This document shows positions 35,734 through 49,400 of a DNA stretch of 64,000 nucleotides, piece by piece (position 1 is the stretch's first letter; each line of letters begins with the position of its first letter). Where the stretch lies: positions 18,782,721 to 18,846,720 of the forward strand of contig NW_025062479.1 of NCBI RefSeq assembly GCF_000002995.4, written 5' to 3'. Made by a program: the position numbers and the translations under genes. The notes under the pieces are model-generated. The model did no database searches. It saw only the letters and a program-made list of their open reading frames with translations, and was not told where the DNA came from. This stretch comes from Brugia malayi (taxonomy: Eukaryota; Nematoda; Chromadorea; Rhabditida; Onchocercidae).

Positions 35734-38485
35734 TATTAAATTTTCGGAATGTTTTTTTCGTCTTTGCCGACACAACTGAGCAGTTTGGTTGATTTTATTC
35801 TTTTCGAAGTTGATGTTTCTTTATCTTTGCAACACTTACATCAATTAAAAATGGAGTAAAAAACAGAATCTAGCTGGCAAACATCTCTTAATTAAAGTAT
35901 TTTTTTTTCAGTTGGTCAGATGTGGAAAAATACTTCGGACTAATTTTCTCAATTTATTTCTTTCAAAAACTCTTATGCTTCTAAAAACACTTGCGGATGC
36001 AAGTGACATTTCACATTTTCTAAGGTCGGATAGCCTTGTATGAACGATTATTATGGTCTTGTTTTGGTCTTCTGATTAGTTGCATGTCATTGTCGGATTC
36101 CAAAACAAAGCCCGAAAGAAAACCCAAAATCAAATTTTGGTCAGTGTAGGAGGAAAAAGTCCTTTTGCTGACAAAGACAGAATGATGCTAATTGTTTTTT
36201 TTTTTTTTTATTTACAAACTTTTGTTAATGTAGTTCAGTGCTAAATATAAATGATAAACACATTTATACCATCTTTACGCATTAAATCATATTTCTTTCG
36301 ACAAAATTTAAAAAAATTTTTTCGTATTATGAAAAAAGCAAATTTTCGACAGCAATAATACATATTTGCACATTCATGCCGATTAATGGATAACTATGTA
36401 AAAAATGATAATGGAAAGAGTTAACTCGAGACAAGTGCGGGATATGTTAATTCTGAAATACATTAACATAAATTAGTTTATGCCATTTTCCTTCATTGAA
36501 AACAAGTTTCAACACATTCATACCATCTTTACAAGAGTATAATCCCTGTAATTCACAAATTGTTTGTGATGGTTAGAAATGAAAAATCTTCGTTACAAGT
36601 CATTTAACTAATCACAAATTATTAATCCTTTGGAAAAGATCGGCCTAGAATTTAATCTGTTTTGCTAAAAACATTCTTAAACACATATCAGCTTAACATT
36701 GACATTGGTTACTTTCCCTTTTCACCTATGTTTCCCTCCTTTAAAATATACTTAAAAACTTTAAATCAAGATATTGCTCAAGCACCAATCTCCCAGTATT
36801 CAAATAAATATTTCTTGAGCTCTTTTCTTTCCAACTGACAATTTTACCCCAAAATAAGATTCTCGTATCTCTAGTTTTGACCTCTCAATTTAATTGATAT
36901 GTAATTCTTTTTTCCTTGCGGTGTACTTTTCATTTCAGTGAAAAGATTACTTCGCATGATAACAGCAGAGTTTCTAACTTAAAAATCTGGGTAAATGAGT
37001 TTAAATGAAAATCAATTATTAAAAATAAACAAAGTTTAAAGAAGCATAAGAACTTCATTATTAATATATAAGCCTTGTTGTATCGACAAACAAAATATTC
37101 TCCTTAGAAAGAATAAACAAAATATTTTTTGACTGAAATCAAAATTCGCGACAAACAAGAAAAACTTTGAGTGGGAAAATACTTCGCTGTTAGAAATTCA
37201 TTTGTGTTATTTGCAACCAACTGGATTACACTCATTCAAAAAAATTTATCCTTTCTGTATTAATAATGAAAGTCAAGAAATAAATAAAATAAATAAATGA
37301 AAGTCAAGAAAAATTTTAGCTGTTTGGAAAATAAATGCAGACAAAAACAATATTGACTTCATAAATTTCGTGTCTTTTAAATGTGCTATTTTTTAAAAAT
37401 TTATTTAGAAAAAAATCATTGGATAAAAGAAAAAAGATTGAAGCATCTAATTAATTTCCAACCTTTATTATCTTTTTCTCCAATTAATCCTGGAACTAGT
37501 AACTCAATCAAATCCAGGTGAGTGTCCCGAAGTTGTCAAAATTAAAATTTTATCAAGTCAAGAAAAACTTATCAACTCAGCCAAATAATATAAGTTTCTT
37601 AATATTGTCTAATTTCGAATTATCCGATGTTAAAAAGGAATAACCATTAATATTTTTCTTTATTAATTTGAAATTATTTGTAAGAGCTTCATTTTCACTG
37701 TTCTTATTAATATTAAGACTGTATTGTTATTTCATTATTTGTAATTAATATTAAGTTCATATTCTTATTTCATTACCTTGCACACTTTTCCTGGATGACT
37801 CCATGACTTTTGCATTGGTTCAGAAAAAAGAAATGTTTTCTGGCATTCAGATGTCAATGGACAATTCACATTCATTCTTTCCCTAATTTTATTCCTCTGT
37901 TTCAAAAGTTTCTAACCTTAAAATATTTACAAAGTACTTATTAACTCATTGACTCAATTTGTTCAATGAGTTTTGTTACAAAGAGAAATATAAATATGTA
38001 TGTAGCTAGTTCAAAATCTTACTTCACTCTTGTTTTGTTCACTATCAAATTTGAGACAGAAAATAACTTGGAGAATGTATAAAACACAAAGAAATTTGAT
38101 TTAGTGTATTTGCACTTTTCCGCCAAAATATTGCATTAATGTTTAAATGAAAAAATCATGACAAATTTATTTCAGATTGTTCAAGTAAGATGATATCATG
38201 CGACATAATCATTTGCATTTCACGAAGAGTAATACAATTTTACCGATGAAATTTCAGTTTAACCTTATAATGTTGTTAATAGTGATTTTACCCTTCACTT
38301 TTATCAATATGACTTTATCCCTTTTACCCTTTATTTCAATTATGAATATGCAAATCTTGATTTCTTGAAATTTTGCTACAGAATTATTCATCACTTATAA
38401 AAGGCTAGTGTATTTAAGATACTTCATTCGATATTTTGGTTGTTTTTACGCACTCCAACTGATCAAACATCACAAAGAAAGAGGA
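35734..38485. other. Intergenic
   Basis: AT-rich, with minor direct repeats: GAAAGTCAAGAAA in an AAATAAAT context at about 37270-37315, and an ATTAATATTAAG pair at about 37707 and 37744. No exon supported. Confidence 0.5.
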
Positions 38486-40885
38486 ATGGATGAAGGAGAC
38501 GATAGATTAAAATCGCGTTCTCGAAAGCGCAGGGGGGTATGTTTGGTCGTATTTTATGACATCTAATGCGATTCAACAGTGTCCTAGTGTCACTCTTTTC
38601 AGTCATTCGAAGATATAAAGCTTAAAGTAAGAACGGCGTTAATTGGGAATTAGGAAAAAATGGAGCATAAATTGCAAAAAATTAAATTATCTTGAAATAT
38701 TAAAAAGTCCAACAGATAAATAAGGATTCCATGAAATTTAAATTTAAAATTTCGAATTAACAAACAGACTTAATTTAAATGAATATCAATCCTTAGAAAA
38801 AGCTTGTGCAATTATGCAATTCTATCGATTTATCAATTGTATTGTTTCTTAAAAAACTAACTGATAATCAAAAATTGATCAGAATCCGATAAGAGAGATT
38901 AATGAATATGCGAAAGCGCCATTGAGACCAAAAACACTATATTAAGCAATATTCTTGTTGAAGTAATAGAATATAGAAATTCAGGTACTTTGGGTACTTC
39001 AAATAAATACAGAGATTATTTCGTTTTCTTGTTTCTCTTATAGAATGGTAAAGATAAGCGCAATATGCGAAAGCGCCATAGAGATCAAAAACTCGAGGAT
39101 TCGGAGGGTAAAGATGATGTTTCCTGTTGTGGTCGTCCCAGACTAGTGAGAATGTTATTTGAAAATTGTTTTTTTTCAATAGAAGCAATTAATTCTGCAA
39201 GTGCTTAGAGAAATACTTAATTTTTTTTAAAGTTAAAATAAATTCCTGGCTTCTACTTATTGTTCAAAAACCTGATGGAATTTTCATTGTATTAACTATC
39301 TTTGTAGAGGATTAGGTTAACTTTAGAGATTACTTTTGCCTTAAGAGATGTTAGTCTGTACAAGTAAACTTCATGCAAGCTTAGTTCTTCAGAAAAATGA
39401 GTCTTATCGAAGAAAACACCACCGTCGTCACAGAAGGCATAAATCAAAACGCCTGCACAAAAGCAAAAAGGATGTAATTGGAACGAAAGAAGATATTCCG
39501 TCACCTTTACGCCCACCAACACTGCCACTACCACAGTCATCAACCTTAGCTGCAGCGATGAAGGAGAAACAAAAAGAAGATAAGGAATCTGGAGAAATGA
39601 CAAGTGCAAATCAAGGCAAAATGTCCACATCAGGAGAAGTTACCGGGCAAGGAAAGGCCAGCGCTTTTCCAAAATTTCCGAATTTGGTTTTAGTTATTCC
39701 ATTTCTTATTCATAATTAAAACAACTCTTATTCTTCTTAACACATAATTTCCCTTTTCTCCTAAGCTGTTCTTTTCTACTGCGAGAGTGTTTGCAGCCAA
39801 GCAGTCAATTAGGGACGTCAAGTTCGCCTCCAGCATTACCACCACGTGATAGCCAAAAAGTTGAAGGACGTGAAAACCCATATCAACTGGCAATTATGAA
39901 CAAAACCGAATTATTGCAAGAACTATGCATCACTCAGTGTACTCGTGATGGATACGAGATAAGTAGACTGGCATATACGACATGTTTTCCGCTTTGCAAA
40001 AAACCCAATTTTATTTACTTGCCCAAGCTGAGGTATCATCTGTTTATATCACAACTGTTCAACGAGTTGACGGGCGAACAATATTCTACGAATCTTGAAA
40101 ATCTTGATTCAAATAAAGTTTGAGATCACATCTTTCTACAACAGAATTTTGAACGGCTTTTGAAAGTTAGTTAAAATTTATGACAGATTTACGGCAAATA
40201 ACAGTGAAGAATCTGCACAAAAGAAGTCGGCCAAACAAAGTGGGATTGATTTACCGCAAGAAAGAGTGCCACCAGTTAAAATTTCTCAAAATCATACACC
40301 TGATTTGCTAAAGGTTCCTTTTCTTTGAATTCAACAGCTAGGAAGTTTTGTTACCAATGAGCCGAATGAAAAAATGGAATCTTAATTTTTTTTTTCCTCT
40401 AAAAGTTTTTTTTTTCAAATTAGTTTATAATATATGCTAATATCAGTTTTAAAATATTACTGATAATTCGTTTTAAAGGGAAAAAATTTTACAACAGAGA
40501 CCAAGATAAGCGATTTTGTGCAAAACATAAATGAATGTTGCTTGGCTCTTCGAAAAGCTCTGAGAAATATTTCTAATCTTAAGGTTTGTACTATTTATAT
40601 ATCGTTTCATTTATATGCTAACTTAATTACTTCTAAGCTAACTTAATGTGAATTTTAGTATTACTTATTCTCTGTCTTTTTTTCTACATTTCCCGTCCAG
40701 CAGATTTGAAGTTTACTGAAACATTATAAAAATGATATGTTAATATATCAACTTTTGACGTACTACAGCTATTGGCTACTGGAGAGACACTGAGAGAAGT
40801 ACATAAGTACGATGCAGATACAAAGGCAATCGTAAATGATTTGACATATCTTCGACAACTCATCGACAGAAAGTTTACAACATAA
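38486..40885 (+). CDS. Unrecognised basic, proline-containing protein (351 aa)
   Basis: Eight exons, 38486-38536, 38603-38626, 39044-39145, 39393-39686, 39797-40032, 40187-40313, 40479-40583 and 40769-40885, join in phase. The N-terminal third is rich in Arg, Lys and His (KSRSRKRRG; KRNMRKRHRDQK; KHHRRHRRHKSKR), like a nuclear-localisation or nucleic-acid-binding tail. It is followed by proline-rich patches (LRPPTLPLPQ; PPALPPRDSQK), the second resembling an SH3-ligand core, and a polar low-complexity stretch. The C-terminal half is more ordered, with a Cys-containing segment and a helical end (DFVQNINECCLALRKALR; TKAIVNDLTYLRQLID) suggestive of a coiled coil. No signal peptide or membrane segment. 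No family is recognised. The donor of exon 4 (TTG/GTTTTA) is weak; the others are sound. Confidence 0.6.
38895..38937 (+). pseudogene. Decayed duplicate of the downstream exon 3
   Basis: ATATGCGAAAGCGCCATTGA and the bases after it match the coding sequence at 39063-39094 with two or three changes, about 157 bp upstream and inside the intron between exons 2 and 3 of the 38486-40885 gene. The copy contains an in-frame TGA and lacks splice sites, so it is not used. Confidence 0.6.
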
Positions 40886-41976
40886 GTACGATGTTTTAAA
40901 CTAATAAAGAAGTTGAAACATTCGGCGATCGATCATCTCACTTAATCGAAAAAATTTTCAATTTCGTTCAACTTAGCACTCCTCGATGGTAAAATGAGAT
41001 TTAAATTTTATATTCAATTTCATTATTCAGATTTTATCAAAAACGAAATCCTTTACCGAACAGCAAATTTTTTAAATTTTGACAATAAATACTGATCGAT
41101 ATTCACTTGCTTTTTTTTTATCTACATCCACTCTTTATGACAAAATGAATAAATAACATAGGAACAGTGAACTTCGGAAAATTCTACTATAAACATTAGA
41201 TCTAATAACTGAAAGAGAAATTTTCTGGATGGGTAAAAGGAAAAAGAGTAAGTGATAAAAATTAGCAAAAAAGTAGTACGTTTGTCATAACAACAAATGA
41301 CATTGTTTGTTCTAATTTTCAGAAATATTTAATTTTCCACTAACAATTGAAATAAGTCACATTGACAATGAAGTGATAAAGGTTAACAAAGGTTAGATAT
41401 CAAAAAAAAAAAAAAAAAAAAAAAAAATCGTAGAAAAAAGATTACCAATTAATTGGACATCCAACTACAACTAAATAACGAGCTCAGCCATTGATAAATT
41501 TTAGTCTCACATAAAGAAAATTGTATTTTATATATTACACATTGGTTCTGGATTTCTAGTTTTCTGGATAGGCCATTTATGTGTTTATGAGTTTCTCTGG
41601 CTTTAGCACTTATTGATTTACTGACACTTACTGATTAAAAAAAAAAGTTAAGACTAAAAACATAATTCTGATATTAAACAAAACATTTAAAAACATGTGC
41701 TGGGACAGTACTAGTGATATTACAATCAGTATCAGTCTTAACTTATCGTTTCCACACAATGAAACGTCATAGCATTCATATATGAGCACTTAATTTAAAG
41801 TGACAATGAAATTAGTATACAGTGGAAGAAAGAAGTTTATTTGCCGTTTATTGGCAAAACATTTATTTGTCACAAATTCTTTTTCTATGTGGGATTTATC
41901 ATTTGTTTTAAATCGTAACATTATACATTAAGAGGAAAAAAGAAATCGATTCATTTAATAGACTACACGTGTGACT
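40886..41976. other. Intergenic, convergent 3' flanks
   Basis: Lies between two convergent genes. Contains an A homopolymer of about 26 bases at 41402-41427. No exon seen. Confidence 0.5.
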
Positions 41977-44900
41977 TCACTTAACCCGCGATACATCTGA
42001 AAAAGAAGTTATAACAGTAATAATATAAATGCGATAGATCCAGGAATAACAAAATGCCTTTCAAGTTCAATTGATTTGTGCGGAAAATTGAAATCACTTT
42101 AATTTGGATCAAATCTCCAATCTCTTTAATCTATTGTTCTCTTCTGCTGAGTATTGATTCAAAATAAAATGGTTTTTACCTCCTATATTACTGGGAGAAC
42201 CTATTGTAGTATCACCCATTTGTGATACCCCCGTCATTTGAGATATGCCACCAGCTATAGTTGCTTGTGAAACACCTCCCATTGTTGTCACCTATAACGA
42301 ATTGCATATAATAAAACATTGGAATGAGGATTGAAAAAACCGTTCAATGTTGACTTTTTAAAAAGAACCGTGGATCACTCTATAGATCATTTTCTTTTCT
42401 TTTCTTTTCTTTTTTTTTCCTTTCCAGTTCCTTAAAAATCCTTAATCCTAAGTGTCGTGGGAAAAGGTTTCTCTCTAAAAGTAGCACTATTATTTGGAGG
42501 AAAGAAATGTAAAGAGACGTCGGCATTTGCGAATTTCCCATATGTTTTCTTCATTTGCGCATTCCACCGTTTATAAAAACTTTTGGAGTTTCGGCACAGC
42601 AAAAAACCAGCTCCAAAAACTCTGCAAATAAAGTGTGTGTGCATAATACCTTGAAATCTTTGGGATAATCAATCAATAGCATTATTTTTGACTCTGCTAG
42701 CTTCTACAAAATTTAGTCAAGAATTTTGTTTGTCGGAAAATAATGTTATGAATGACATTATTAAAGTAGTCAATTTTTTGCATTCTGATCAATTCAAACG
42801 TTTTTAAAAAGCCAAGTAATTTAGTAGGGAAGTTCTTTAAAGATGTTATAATTGCTGAATGAAAAGTGTATAGGTTGCCTTTTGTACTTGTAACTTAAGC
42901 TGGGCCACTTTTTTAACAGGTAAATTTTAACATTTTAAAGGGAACTCGAAACCTGAAAGAAAAAAATGAAACCAATGTAAGTTTTGCAGCATATTTTCAA
43001 GAAAATAAATACATACCCAACACAGGTACCAACAATGAAACCAAGAGGTATGGACCAGATATTTACACCTTTTCTGACGCGGTATCTGGAAAATATTGCG
43101 CTTATGTGAAAATTATTTTCAATACTTCATTTGTTCAAATTGAATAGGTGTCTATTATTTTAAACTTGAAATAGGTATTAAAGTTAAGCCAAACAGAACT
43201 TGAAACCGAGATTTGGGGAATGCTTACACTATTCCAGGACGGAAATTGAAAATAACGTCACGTTTCATGAATGTGTGAGTAGTCAACGGTGCCTGAAATC
43301 GAATGAATATATCGGAATGCATTTATAATTTTTACATCTGCTAAATCACATGGACATTAGTTTGCATGCATGGTCAAAGATGACATTGGGACAAGTTGCT
43401 TCATTTTGAAAAATGGTATTTCTGAGCTGAATTTTTGCAAATTGTCACTAAGTAGATCTTTTTCTTTGAAGTGTACTTGCAAAGCTTAGAGAAGAATTTC
43501 TCATATTCATGTTTTACTTAAATAAGCAGATGGTTCACTTTCAAAACTACAAATCCAGTTTTACTTACTGAAAAACGCGCCCCGCATTTATTGGCATCCT
43601 GAGCTAAAACAAAATATAATGCTTTCGATTTGGACCACAGATCGAATGTTTCATAAAATGTAGTGTAGGCAGGTGTTGTTTCATCTATAGGCTTGTTGAA
43701 AAGTGTTGGCCCATGTCGTACTTCCAAACCAAGTTTCTGCGGTTTTGAATCAAGCTGTAATAACAGCAACAAAAATAACGGAACAACTAACTACAATAAA
43801 TGAAGGCCAATCCGAAGAAAGATAATAGAATAATTTTCCCAAAATCAGAAAGCCAAAAAGGACTGCGTATGTTTGTTTTTTTTCTCAACTTTACACTGTT
43901 AAACATTCTAACAGCCATATTTTTAGAGATGATCTGATCAATAAATAGTCATTATCTTATCTGGACAAGTCTTTCCTTATATCACTAAGCCATCTACAGA
44001 CCTGTAGCATTGTTCTATTTCGTATTAAACGAATTTTTTGGTAATCTTATTCCAAAGTATTATTCATGATGTCTGTGCATAATCGTAAGCTATCGAGTGC
44101 ATTAAAATATTTTAAAAATTTCTTGTTTCAAAAGATAAATGATTTTTCAAAACCAAACAACAATCCGATCAATTCTTTGTAAGCAACTTTAAAAAAGTTA
44201 TAAAATGCTGCTCCTTGTGCAAAAATAAAATAGGAAAAGTTTTTCTGTGAAAATTTTTGGAAAAAATACATCATTATGTATGATAATTGTTTCGACATTT
44301 GACATACCACTCATTTTACTGCGATAGCTGTCTGGTATTCCACCTGTAATTTGTAATTAACTTATTAATAGTATAATTATCTAAAATTGTTTTGAAAACA
44401 TCACAGTTTTGGAAAACTCTTTTTTGTGTTTCTGTCTTAATTAGAATCGACATAAGTAACAGGGAAATAGGCAGCGGTAATGTATTAGATCTAAAAGTGT
44501 GGATGATATGGAAGATTACAGCATATGCCTAATAAATATACCTTTGTATAAAGCTGAGTAATACATATATCCTTTTTTCTGACTCGTATTGCTCCATGTC
44601 CACACTCCCGGGAATTCCCATTCGATTGCCGTCATTCCCGAGCACGCATCTACTTCATATGCCGAACGTTCCACCAGTGCAAAAACTCCCTGGCTTAACT
44701 TCCTGTTGTAACTTTTCTCACCAAATTTTACCTTTGAGAGTAATTCCAAATGACGAAATAAATTGGTCTCATTCCCGAAACATAGTTTTATCCTGAAACT
44801 CCTATTTTTTCCGACAAATTGTTGGCCACAAAGAAAAAATGAAAACGAAGGAAATAACACAGTAAAAAAAATGTTTAGAAGGTGACAAAATTATACAAAT

Positions 44901-45657
44901 CCAAAAAAAAGAAAAAAAAATCAAAAAAAAAAAAAAAAAATTAGTGAAAGGAACTAATAGAAATTATGACAACAATATAACGATACAAAAACTGATTATG
45001 CCCGAGTTTTTAAGATTCAAGCCCTTATTCCAGTTCGAGTCGTCTTTCTGGAAAATTCAGACCCTTTAATGAGCATAGTGCATGCATGCGTATCTAAACT
45101 GAAATTTCTGGTAAAAGACAGAAAAGATAGCCAAAATCCGTACAAACTGGTAGCTGTCTGAAATTACATTCAACTAGACAAGGCTGTTGTTTAAGATCCA
45201 GCTTTATTGTATTCAAAGACGTACGCCTTACATGATTTCCGAGTGATTTGAATAGCAAAAGTAACATTTGGATGCTTAGCGCGTCCTTTCGTGGATTCTT
45301 TTGAAATGACAAATTGCAGCTGTTCGATGTTCGATGCATGACTTTCATATGTAAGATTACCTTTTGCTGTTATCACTGGAGTCATGTATTTGGTTACCAT
45401 GGTAGATACTCTTGCTCCAGGCACCTTAAAAATAAGTACTAACGATATACGGAGTTTACTCAGCAAAAATTTCACTCACATTTGGCAGGAAGTAAAGAAA
45501 ATAACATTGTGAAATTATAGTTTAATTCACTAATCAATTCATTCCAAAAAAAAGGACCAGAATATGCCATGCGAAGCAATAACAACAATACCTGACCATC
45601 GAGGATATTCAGGATCACTAGTAGCAAAAACGCCAACAGCAACTTTCCAAGCAACAT
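41977..45657 (-). CDS. Type I single-pass membrane glycoprotein, family unknown (384 aa)
   Basis: Ten exons: 45592-45657, 45225-45424, 44542-44801, 44270-44343, 43569-43754, 43228-43292, 43017-43085, 42519-42621, 42180-42291 and 41977-41996, consistent in phase. Exon 1 is a signal peptide (MLLGKLLLAFLLLVILNILD). The ectodomain of about 270 residues has four N-glycosylation sequons (NLT, NVT, NET, NTS), scattered cysteines and a Trp-rich block (EWEFPGVWTWSNTS). One transmembrane helix (residues about 294-317, WSIPLGFIVGTCVGGVFGAG) is followed by a basic stop-transfer segment (RNSKSFYKRWNAQMKK) and a tail of Gly, Ser, Gln, Met and Thr-rich near-repeats (GGVSQ, GGISQ, TGVSQ). Likely a surface or endomembrane protein. 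The exon 2 donor, exon 3 acceptor and exon 4 end use weak sites and may shift by a few residues. Confidence 0.62.
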
Positions 45658-46443
45658 TACAATCAATGCACCGAATTGGAATGATATCTACGCAAGACAA
45701 TAAACTATTTTGCACCGACATCTAGTTAAATTTATTTCAGTATATTTTTAACTGACGTATGCAAATTTCAACAGACTGAATCGAACTTTAGTTATCCGAA
45801 CAGATAACAACAAATTTATACAAATTATCACTTTTTTATGAGGAGAATGGACGCCTCACTTTCCGTAACTCAGCCTCTTGAAAAAGACTTAGGTGCAAGA
45901 AATTAACTATTCTGTTTCAGTGACAAACTGGTATTTAAATATCGATGAATGAAATACTTAACATCGGGTTGAGGTTCAATTGATTAATTGTAAATAACTT
46001 CTGGAATAAAGTAAAAAATAATGATGAATTTTATAAATTAAAAGTTCTGTTTCAGTTTCAATCTGATTAACCCAAACAACCCCTCATCGTTCTTCCGACT
46101 ATACTTATTATTCGGTTTACTCAGGTTTAACGTGAGATGAAACGCACTATTGCGTGACGCTCCAACTCTAACGGAACACGCTCGTGTAGTGTGAGTCTTT
46201 GTTCTGGCTGACGGAAAAGTGGAAAGGAAGATAGGAGATGATGTCACGAGGCGAGGTTCGGTCTAGGAGTATGACACAGTAAGCTTTTTGAGAATGGGAG
46301 TCCTTTCTTACAAGTGGGAGCGTTACTCGTGTTGAGTACAGCGACGTATGAGTGTTCATTTAATTTTTTTTGTATTTACCCAGTTGATTCTTTCACTAGT
46401 AGCTAATACATTTTTTCCGGAACCAGTTATTCTGTTCAAACAT
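45658..46443. promoter_or_regulatory. Divergent intergenic region
   Basis: About 790 bp between the divergent starts of the membrane glycoprotein gene and ERGIC3. The part at 46130-46330 is less AT-rich than the surroundings and may hold promoter elements; no specific motif is asserted. Confidence 0.35.
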
Positions 46444-49400
46444 ATGTCGTTACTGGAACGCCTCAAAGATTTCGATGCATACACGAAACCGTTGGATGAT
46501 TTCCGTGTCCGGACCTTTGCTGGTGGAGCTGGTTAGTAGTATGGATAGTATAGGATTATATACAAAAAATTCTACTTGAACTGGTTATAGAACGTATTAC
46601 ATAGCAAATGTCAACACTTTAATTTTACATTTAAGAATTGTTCAAAATCATCAATGTTCCAAAACAGAAGAGAACTGTCTTTCATCAGGTGTTAAGCGGA
46701 AATTTGTTAGAAGCATTTGCCATTTTTGATGAGCAAATTTGGATTTTGTCATATTTTTTGTCAAATATTTTAAGTTTTTAGACTTTCCTCGACTGAATTT
46801 ATAATTTTTTCTTTTTGTAGTTACTCTAGTAAGCAGCGCTGTGATTATATTCATGTTTGTATCAGAAACGCTGTCGTTTCTATCAGTGGATATAGTTGAA
46901 CAGCTTTATGTAGATTCGACACCTGCCGAACAACGAGTCGATGTTAATTTTGACATCACATTTCCCCGTTTACCTTGTTCTGGTTCGAATTGTTCTCGTT
47001 TTAATATTTTCAACCAGTTTTTGGTGTAAATAGTAAAATGAACTCTATAAAATTCTTTAACTCATCTAATACTCTCCTTTCTTTGTTCATAATATATGTA
47101 TTGCGATATTTTTTCCATATATTTTTTAGTGATAACAATTGATGTAATGGATTTAAGTGGTGATAATCAGGATGATATCAAGGATGATGTATACAAAATA
47201 AGTTTGTTGAATGGAAAAGAAGGAAATGGAATCAGACAAGGCTAGTATTTTTCTCATTTTTCATGATAGGATTGTTCGTTTACATTTTGAAACTGTCCTT
47301 GACAAAATGAAAGCTGATTAAAATTTTATTCGCGTTTTATGATGCAGATTCTTGAGTTTTTCAATATAACTGAATTTATTAGTTGTCAAGGGATTAGACT
47401 TTTTATCTATCTTGAATTTTATCTTGAAACTTTCTTGGAATTATATCTTGAATAACTTGAATTTTATCTATCTGTTCTACATGGCTTGACATAAACACTA
47501 TTTTGACATTTGTCTTCCATCACTTTTCTATCATTCATGTTGTATTATTGATGTAGTAGTCAATTTTTTTAAGTTTGTAAAACTTCTTTGTTATTGAAAC
47601 GTAAGCAGCTAAAAGCTAGAACTCAAATTATGCAATTCTGATTTATTTACAGTTGCGGTTCATCATGCGAAGCGCACTGGAATACACTGAATTAATGTAT
47701 TTTTTATAATACTTAACATTCGGTCGATTAAATATAACGCGTGATAAACTTTTCAGGAGTGAATATTAATACGACCACGGTATCGTCAGTTCCTGCTTCT
47801 CAAATTCTGTGTGGTAGTTGTTATGGGGCAAAAGACGGGTATTCCTGTTGTATATTCTTTTTAAGTCTGAGTTAATTAAATTCTTGTTCTGCTGAAGAAT
47901 AGAAATGTGCACAAGTTAAAAATACTGGAGAAATTAGTCAGTATTATCTCCAGTAGCATCAATATATTTGGTGTTTGTATATCCAATATTAAAATTTTTG
48001 TGCACTGGTCATGTTCTAACAGAAAGCGAAACTTTGTATAATTATTTTATGTTCAATTTAATTGCAGTACCTTAGTAATGTTACCTTCGTAGGTGTTGTA
48101 ATACATGTGAAGAGGTGAAAGAAGCGTATATAAAAAAAGGATGGGAATTAGTCAATATAGAAACTGTTGAGCAATGTAAAAGCGATTTGTGGGTTAAAAA
48201 AATGAACGAACATAAAAATGAAGGTTGTCGAGTTTATGGCAAGGTCCAAGTCGCCAAGGTTTGTAATTCCTGTTGGCTGTACTGAAATTTCTTTGAAATA
48301 AATGACCTTTTAAATGATCAAATTTAAAAAAAAAAAAAAGATATTGGCGGAGGAAAGCACGAGTAATTACAATTAGACTTAATTCTGAGTAATTGAATTT
48401 TAAATTTTTCGGTTTACATAGCTGTTTATCTGCAGTTAGTTCCAGGTTGCTGGTAATTTCCATATTGCACCCGGTGATCCACTCAAAGCCCATCGATCGC
48501 ATTGTAAAATCATTAAAATTTTGTCTTTCGTTCTCTTAATGATAATGTTTGCTTATTTCTAATGCTTTAAGTGATGGCAAGTAGGGTAAGAATAGCAATA
48601 AATTTCCGAAAAGTTTCCGGAAAGTATGGCTACTGGAGAATTGGTTTGACACTTTTGCAATATTTTTGTAATTTTTTGAGAACAGAACTGCTGAGCTTTC
48701 TGCTAAGTACATATTGGTATTGCGTGTTTTACTTCTTACAAGAAATATTTACACGTTGAACATTTTGGTGAAGTTACTTTATCATTTTGAGAACATATTT
48801 TCTTCATCTTTTTTTTTTTTCAGTTCATGATTTACATTCTCTTTCACCTTCGAAATTCGACACGAGTCATACAGTCAATCATTTATCTTTTGGAAATTCA
48901 TTTCCAGGCAAGGTTTATCCATTAGACGGAAAATTTTTTGGATCTGCAAAGGACTCAGGTAACTCTGAAATCAGCTTTAAGTTTTGATAACCTTTATCTT
49001 TAGTAAGGTATACTCTCGTTAAAGTGGAATAATTCTAGAAATTTGATTCTTTAGGTATAATGTATCAGTATCATCTAAAATTGGTACCAACTTCATATGT
49101 TTTTTTGGATTCTACTCGGAATATCTTCAGTCACCTTTTCTCAGTCACTACTTATCAAAAAGATATATCTCAGGGAGCGTCCGGTTTACCTGGTTTTTTC
49201 ATACAGTATGAATTTTCACCGTTGATGGTCAAATATGAGGAAAGGCGACAGTATGTTGTAACAATTATTTTGAATTAAGATCTGCTTGAAATATTTATGA
49301 TTTGAGTGCCATTAGTATAAAATTACTGTTGCAATTTCCCAGATTCAAAGGCGGAGAGAATTTAATTGATATTATAATTCTTCGGTAAGATGGATTTTTC

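Noticed and set aside
39292..39630. 112-codon minus-strand frame
   Set aside because: It is antisense to the Arg/His-rich exon of the 38.5-40.9 kb gene, which has proper splice sites and phase.
46981..46996. GGTTCGAATTG resembling a tRNA B box
   Set aside because: It lies at the end of an ERGIC3 exon, and no tRNA cloverleaf surrounds it.
47241..47250. GT donor at CTA/GTATTT for ERGIC3 intron 3
   Set aside because: Joining TA to the next exon's G creates TAG; only the GC donor keeps the frame.
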